This document shows positions 33,054 to 36,120 of a stretch of DNA of 36,120 bases, piece by piece. The translations under genes were made by a program, and so were the position numbers. Source of the stretch: Paraburkholderia guartelaensis (GTDB lineage: Bacteria > Pseudomonadota > Gammaproteobacteria > Burkholderiales > Burkholderiaceae); the NCBI RefSeq assembly GCF_004353905.1, contig NZ_SMOD01000061.1:1-36120 (forward strand), written 5' to 3'. The notes below the pieces were generated by a model. That model did not search any database. It saw only the letters and a program-made list of their open reading frames with translations, and had not been told where the DNA came from. Numbering within the stretch: position 1 is the first letter of the stretch; every line of letters begins with the position of its first letter.

Positions 33054-33081
33054 GGCGCGAGCGCAGAAGTGCGCTCACGCC
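33054..33081 (-). other. Intercistronic stem-loop before pcaF/paaJ
   Basis: GGCG-C-GAGCGCA (33054-33065) pairs with TGCGCTC-A-CGCC (33070-33081) with one internal mismatch and a four-base loop. In the minus-strand message it ends just upstream of the ribosome binding site of the thiolase gene. No T-run follows. Confidence 0.6.
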
Positions 33082-33137
33082 TTGCGTGCTAGAGGGATGG
33101 GCAATCGGGCGCCATTCAACTGAGCGGCATGGGCCGA

Positions 33138-34838
33138 TCAGCTGGCAACGGCGGGGGCCGCTTTCGGTTCGACGTGAACGCGGCTCTGAACCACGCGGAA
33201 GCGGTTCGCCACGAAGGCGGCGTCGGCGAGCGCGGCGTTCGCAGCGGGGTTCGCGCCGGTGCCGTGGAAGTCCGAGAATGCAGCCGACTGGTTCACGAAC
33301 ACACCGCCCGTGAGGTTGATCGAGAGCGCCACGCCGCCGGTGATGGCGGCTTCGTGCGCGGCTTCGATCACAGTGTCGTCCGTGCTGTAGACGGAAAGCG
33401 TGAGCGCGCCGTGGTCGCGCGCGGTCTCGCCGGCCAGTTTGAGCGATTGCGCAGTCGAATCCGTGGCGATCACGAACGAGATCGGGCCGAACCATTCGCG
33501 CGTGAACTGGGCGGCGTCGCGGGCTGCGTCGAGCGAAAGCACGAGCGGCGTGCGCACGCGTGCGCCGGCGAACTGCGGGTGTTCGAGCGTCTGGCTGTCG
33601 GCGAGCACGGTGCCGAGCTTGCGGGCTTCGTCGATGCGAGCCGTCACGCCTTCGTTCTGGATCGCGCCGAGCACTTCGACGGCGCGCGCCGGATCGGCGA
33701 CGAACTTCTGCACGGCGCCGGCAATCGCCTGGGCGACGGCCTCGAAGCTCACCTGGCCTTCAGCGGTGCGGATGCCGTCGCGCGGCACATAGATGTTCTG
33801 CGGGGCCGTGCACATCTGGCCCGAGTAAAGGGAGAGCGAGAGCGCGATGTTGCGGGCGACGGCCTTCAGATCGTCCGCGGAGTCGATCACGATCTGGTTC
33901 ACGCCGGCCTTTTCCGTGTAGACCTGCGCCTGATGCGCATTACGCTCGAGCCAGTCGCCGTTTTGCGTGCTGCCCGTGAAGTCGATCAGCTTGATCTCGG
34001 AGCGCAGTGCGAGTTGCTGCACGAGCGCGCCGTCGTTGGGATCAGTGGCGAGCAACGTTACGACGTTCGGATCGAAGCCGGCTTCGCGCAGCACGTCACG
34101 CGCAATGCGCACGGTGATCGCGAGCGGCAGGATCGCGCCCGGGTGCGGCTTGACGATGACCGTGTTGCCCGTCGCGAGATCGGCGAAAAGGCCGGGGTAG
34201 CCGTTCCAGGTCGGAAACGTGCAGCAGCCGAGCACGAGGCCGGTGCCGCGCGGCACGATGGTGAAGCGCTTTTGCATCGCGAGGGGCGGGTTCTTGCCCT
34301 GCGGCTTTTCCCAGTGCGCATCGGCAGGGATGCGGCGCAGCTGGTCGTAGGCGTAGGCGACGGCTTCCAGCGCGCGGTCCTGAGCGTGCGGGCCGCCGGC
34401 CTGGAAGGCCATCATGAACGCCTGGCCGGTCGTGTGCATGACGCTGAAGGCGATCTCGAAGCTCGCGCGGTTCAAGCGCTCGAGGATCTCGAGGCTCACG
34501 CCTGCCCATGCCTGCGGGCCGGCGGCGCGCCAGTCGCGCTGGGCTTGCTGCGCGGCTTCGATCAACTGGTCGGGCGTCGATTTCGGATAGCGTGCGCCGA
34601 GCGCGAAGCCGAACGGCGAGGCCTCGCTGCCGACGGTTTCGCCCGTCGACGGCTGGTCGAGTTCGAAGGTGCGATTCAGGTGGGCCTTGAACGCGGCTTC
34701 GCCGTCTGCGCTAGCGGTTTCCCCGTACACTTTGGGGCTGGGCATTTCGGCGAACGGGCTCCAGTAGCCGCGGGTCTCGATGGCGGCAAGCGCTTTTTGA
34801 AGCGCGCCCTCATGCTTGGCAAACAGCGAATTTGTCAT
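33138..34838 (-). CDS. paaN: Phenylacetate degradation aldehyde dehydrogenase PaaN
   Basis: PaaN oxidises the ring-opened semialdehyde (3-oxo-5,6-dehydrosuberyl-CoA semialdehyde) to the acid with NAD(P). The 566-residue protein is an aldehyde dehydrogenase fold with an N-terminal extension. Motifs seen are FADLATGNTVIVKPHPGAILPLAI for cofactor binding, DFTGSTQNGDWLE and the nucleophile Cys343 in YSGQMCTAPQNIYVPRDG. PaaZ of E. coli (681 residues) carries an extra C-terminal MaoC-like hydratase domain that opens oxepin-CoA. That domain is absent here, so ring hydrolysis must come from another protein. It is the first gene of the minus-strand paa run, divergent from paaF. No Shine-Dalgarno is evident before its ATG. 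Confidence 0.92.
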   Translation of the reverse strand: MTNSLFAKHEGALQKALAAIETRGYWSPFAEMPSPKVYGETASADGEAAFKAHLNRTFELDQPSTGETVGSEASPFGFALGARYPKSTPDQLIEAAQQAQRDWRAAGPQAWAGVSLEILERLNRASFEIAFSVMHTTGQAFMMAFQAGGPHAQDRALEAVAYAYDQLRRIPADAHWEKPQGKNPPLAMQKRFTIVPRGTGLVLGCCTFPTWNGYPGLFADLATGNTVIVKPHPGAILPLAITVRIARDVLREAGFDPNVVTLLATDPNDGALVQQLALRSEIKLIDFTGSTQNGDWLERNAHQAQVYTEKAGVNQIVIDSADDLKAVARNIALSLSLYSGQMCTAPQNIYVPRDGIRTAEGQVSFEAVAQAIAGAVQKFVADPARAVEVLGAIQNEGVTARIDEARKLGTVLADSQTLEHPQFAGARVRTPLVLSLDAARDAAQFTREWFGPISFVIATDSTAQSLKLAGETARDHGALTLSVYSTDDTVIEAAHEAAITGGVALSINLTGGVFVNQSAAFSDFHGTGANPAANAALADAAFVANRFRVVQSRVHVEPKAAPAVAS

Positions 34839-34886
34839 GGCTCAACGTTGATTGAGAGGTTGGACAGGGCCCGTGCCAATTAATTG

Positions 34887-34900
34887 ACCGACCGGTTGGT
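34887..34900. promoter_or_regulatory. Probable PaaR (TetR-family) operator between paaN and paaF
   Basis: ACCGACCGGTTGGT is a 14-base palindrome with one mismatched pair, placed 49 bases from paaN and 76 bases from paaF. TetR-type PaaR repressors of phenylacetate genes in betaproteobacteria bind palindromes of this ACCGACCGGTCGGT kind and respond to phenylacetyl-CoA. TTGACC overlaps its left part and may be a -35 element. The paaR gene itself is not in the window. Confidence 0.7.
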
Positions 34901-34976
34901 TGGCCAATGTTAGCATTAGTCAAAGTTCGGCGTAAAAGATTTTTTTGGGGACTTTCTTTTGATGGAAGGAGGAGTT

Positions 34977-35753
34977 ATGGGGTACGAAAACATCCTGGTC
35001 GAGACGCGTGGCAAGGTCGGACTGATCACACTGAACCGGCCAAAGGCGCTCAACGCGCTGAACGATGCGCTGATGGACGAACTGGGCGCGGCGCTCAAGG
35101 CGTTCGACGCCGATGAAGGTGTTGGCGCGATCGTCATCACGGGTAGCGAAAAAGCGTTCGCTGCGGGCGCGGACATCGGGATGATGGCGAGCTACACCTT
35201 CATGGATGTCTACAAAGGCGACTACATCACGCGCAACTGGGAGACGATCCGTTCGATTCGCAAGCCGATCATCGCGGCGGTCGCTGGCTTCGCGCTCGGT
35301 GGTGGCTGCGAACTGGCCATGATGTGCGACATGATCTTCGCCGCCGATACGGCGAAGTTCGGTCAGCCCGAGATCAAGCTGGGCGTGATTCCGGGTGCGG
35401 GCGGTACGCAGCGTCTGCCGCGCGCGGTGTCGAAAGCGAAGGCGATGGACCTGTGCCTGACCGCGCGGATGATGGGCGCGGAAGAGGCGGAGCGCGCAGG
35501 GCTCGTGTCGCGAGTGATTCCCGCGGCAGAGCTGCTGAACGAAACGCTGGCCGCGGCGACGACCATCTGCGAATTCTCGTTGCCCGCCGTGATGATGGCG
35601 AAGGAGTCGGTGAACCGCGCCTACGAAACGACGCTTGCTGAAGGCGTGCACTTCGAGCGTCGTCTGTTCCATTCGCTCTTCGCTTCGGAAGATCAAAAGG
35701 AAGGGATGGCGGCCTTCGTCGAGAAGCGCAAGCCCGTATTCAAGAACAAGTAA
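34977..35753 (+). CDS. paaF: Enoyl-CoA hydratase PaaF
   Basis: PaaF hydrates 2,3-dehydroadipyl-CoA to 3-hydroxyadipyl-CoA late in phenylacetate breakdown. The 258-residue crotonase has VGLITLNRPKALNALND, the oxyanion motif SEKAFAAGADIGMM and both catalytic Glu residues, in GGGCELAMMCD and FGQPEIKLGVIPGAGGTQRL. It is thus a true hydratase type, unlike PaaG. The ATG at 34977 is preceded by a near-perfect AAGGAGGA. An upstream in-frame start at 34959 lacks such a site. The gene is divergent from paaN and shares the palindromic operator region. It could also act in fatty acid beta-oxidation; the position argues for PaaF. Confidence 0.9.
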   Translation: MGYENILVETRGKVGLITLNRPKALNALNDALMDELGAALKAFDADEGVGAIVITGSEKAFAAGADIGMMASYTFMDVYKGDYITRNWETIRSIRKPIIAAVAGFALGGGCELAMMCDMIFAADTAKFGQPEIKLGVIPGAGGTQRLPRAVSKAKAMDLCLTARMMGAEEAERAGLVSRVIPAAELLNETLAAATTICEFSLPAVMMAKESVNRAYETTLAEGVHFERRLFHSLFASEDQKEGMAAFVEKRKPVFKNK

Positions 35754-35764
35754 ATGCCTGGGAG

Positions 35765-35799
35765 ATTCGATCGCCGCGAATGGCGATCGAATTTATTTT
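35765..35799 (+). terminator. Intrinsic terminator after paaF
   Basis: ATTCGATCGCC (35765-35775) pairs perfectly with GGCGATCGAAT (35782-35792), followed by TTATTTT. It insulates paaF from the rRNA promoter region. Confidence 0.88.
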
Positions 35800-35809
35800 C
35801 GCCACCCCC

Positions 35810-35838
35810 TTGCACGGCGCCGGCGGGGGCGATAAGAT
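35810..35838 (+). promoter_or_regulatory. Possible upstream rRNA operon promoter
   Basis: TTGCAC and TAAGAT are separated by 17 bases, each matching four of six consensus positions. It lies 139 bases upstream of a much stronger promoter in the same direction, so tandem rRNA promoters are possible. A GGGGGC/GCCCCC inverted repeat overlaps its -10 region. Confidence 0.35.
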
Positions 35839-35948
35839 TTGCCCCCTTCGCAGTTCGATGTCTCTGACGTCAGGCAGCGAGGGCCGCCGAGGAAACCGGC
35901 GGACGCAGGAGTCAGCAGCTTTTTCAAGCGGTGAGCGAAAAAAAGGGG

Positions 35949-35977
35949 TTGACGAAGCGAAAAGGATTCTTCATAAT
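35949..35977 (+). promoter_or_regulatory. Strong sigma-70 promoter of an rRNA operon
   Basis: TTGACG and CATAAT, each with five of six consensus bases, are exactly 17 bases apart. An A-rich stretch lies just upstream, as expected for an UP element. Transcription should start near 35984 and run out of the window to the right. Confidence 0.82.
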
Positions 35978-35983
35978 CTCGTT

Positions 35984-36120
35984 TCTCTGCTGCTGACGCA
36001 GCAACGCAGAAAGAAGCCGGTAGTTGAGCAGTTTTAACGGCGCTTTCGCGAACGATCTTTAAAAATTTACAGCCGATAAGTGTGGGCGCTTGATGCGGTG
36101 GCGACCTGATGTCGTTCTTC
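35984..36120 (+). ncRNA. Leader of a ribosomal RNA operon (16S precursor), partial
   Basis: Downstream of the promoter comes a leader with a hairpin around 35989-36013 and a boxA-like antitermination element (CGATCTTTAAAA at 36053-36064). Next is ATTTACAGCCGATAAGTGTGGGCGCTTGATG, split here as ATTTACAGCCGATAAG and TGTGGGCGCTTGATG, which resembles the 16S leaders of Burkholderia. No mature 16S sequence is inside the window. Confidence 0.75.

Noticed and set aside
35825..35846. GGGGGC/GCCCCC inverted repeat before the rRNA promoter as a terminator
   Set aside because: Only two T residues follow and the paaF terminator just upstream is far better. The repeat more likely reflects the overlapping promoter-like sequence or chance.

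Overview
This window looks like primary-chromosome DNA from a Burkholderia-group betaproteobacterium (Burkholderia, Paraburkholderia or Caballeronia). The evidence is the high GC content, the strong G/C bias at third codon positions, the typical gene strings ubiX-grxD-prmC-prfA-hemA and rpe-gph-trpEGDC, a phenylacetate cluster beginning with paaN and paaF, and a ribosomal RNA leader at the right edge. No insertion sequence, prophage, CRISPR array, integrase or tRNA gene was seen. Most of the content is core housekeeping. The noteworthy signals lie in regulation and in domain architecture.

Left part (1-7,100). The end of an APC-family permease and a DODA-type dioxygenase share a bidirectional terminator. 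A minus-strand series follows: flavin prenyltransferase (ubiX), monothiol glutaredoxin (grxD), release factor methyltransferase (prmC), RF1 (prfA) and glutamyl-tRNA reductase (hemA). Upstream of hemA sits an orphan OmpR-type regulator whose receiver domain lacks the phospho-acceptor Asp. PrmC methylates the GGQ motif of the release factor encoded next to it. UbiX supports ubiquinone synthesis and HemA starts haem synthesis.

Middle part (7,200-19,300). Genes here encode a small membrane protein, an M24 aminopeptidase, a HAD phosphatase, an AsmA/DUF748-like envelope protein, the ribosome factors EttA and YchF, a UbiH-family flavin hydroxylase with a promoter compatible with a leaderless mRNA, a DsbC-like isomerase, an M61 PDZ protease and an azoreductase.

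Tryptophan region (19,400-27,000, minus strand). The order of transcription is rpe, gph, a newly read Trp-rich leader peptide with an attenuator-type hairpin, trpE, trpG, trpD, trpC, a stand-alone CYTH phosphatase-like gene and ung. The Ung protein has a long N-terminal extension with a sliding-clamp-binding-like motif (QASLF). Divergently come apaG, a small one-helix membrane protein and the lipoprotein transglycosylase mltA.

Phenylacetate region (29,000-35,760). The minus-strand genes paaN, pcaF/paaJ, paaG, paaI and paaK diverge from paaF across a short intergenic region carrying a PaaR/TetR-type palindrome. Together they activate phenylacetate to its CoA thioester and process the ring-opened CoA intermediates to succinyl-CoA and acetyl-CoA. 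The epoxidase (paaABCDE) and paaH are not in the window. PaaN lacks the MaoC hydratase domain of PaaZ-type fusions. Stem-loops lie just upstream of two of the operon's ribosome binding sites. The window closes with one strong and one weaker candidate rRNA promoter and a boxA-like leader, so a 16S gene should begin just beyond the right edge.
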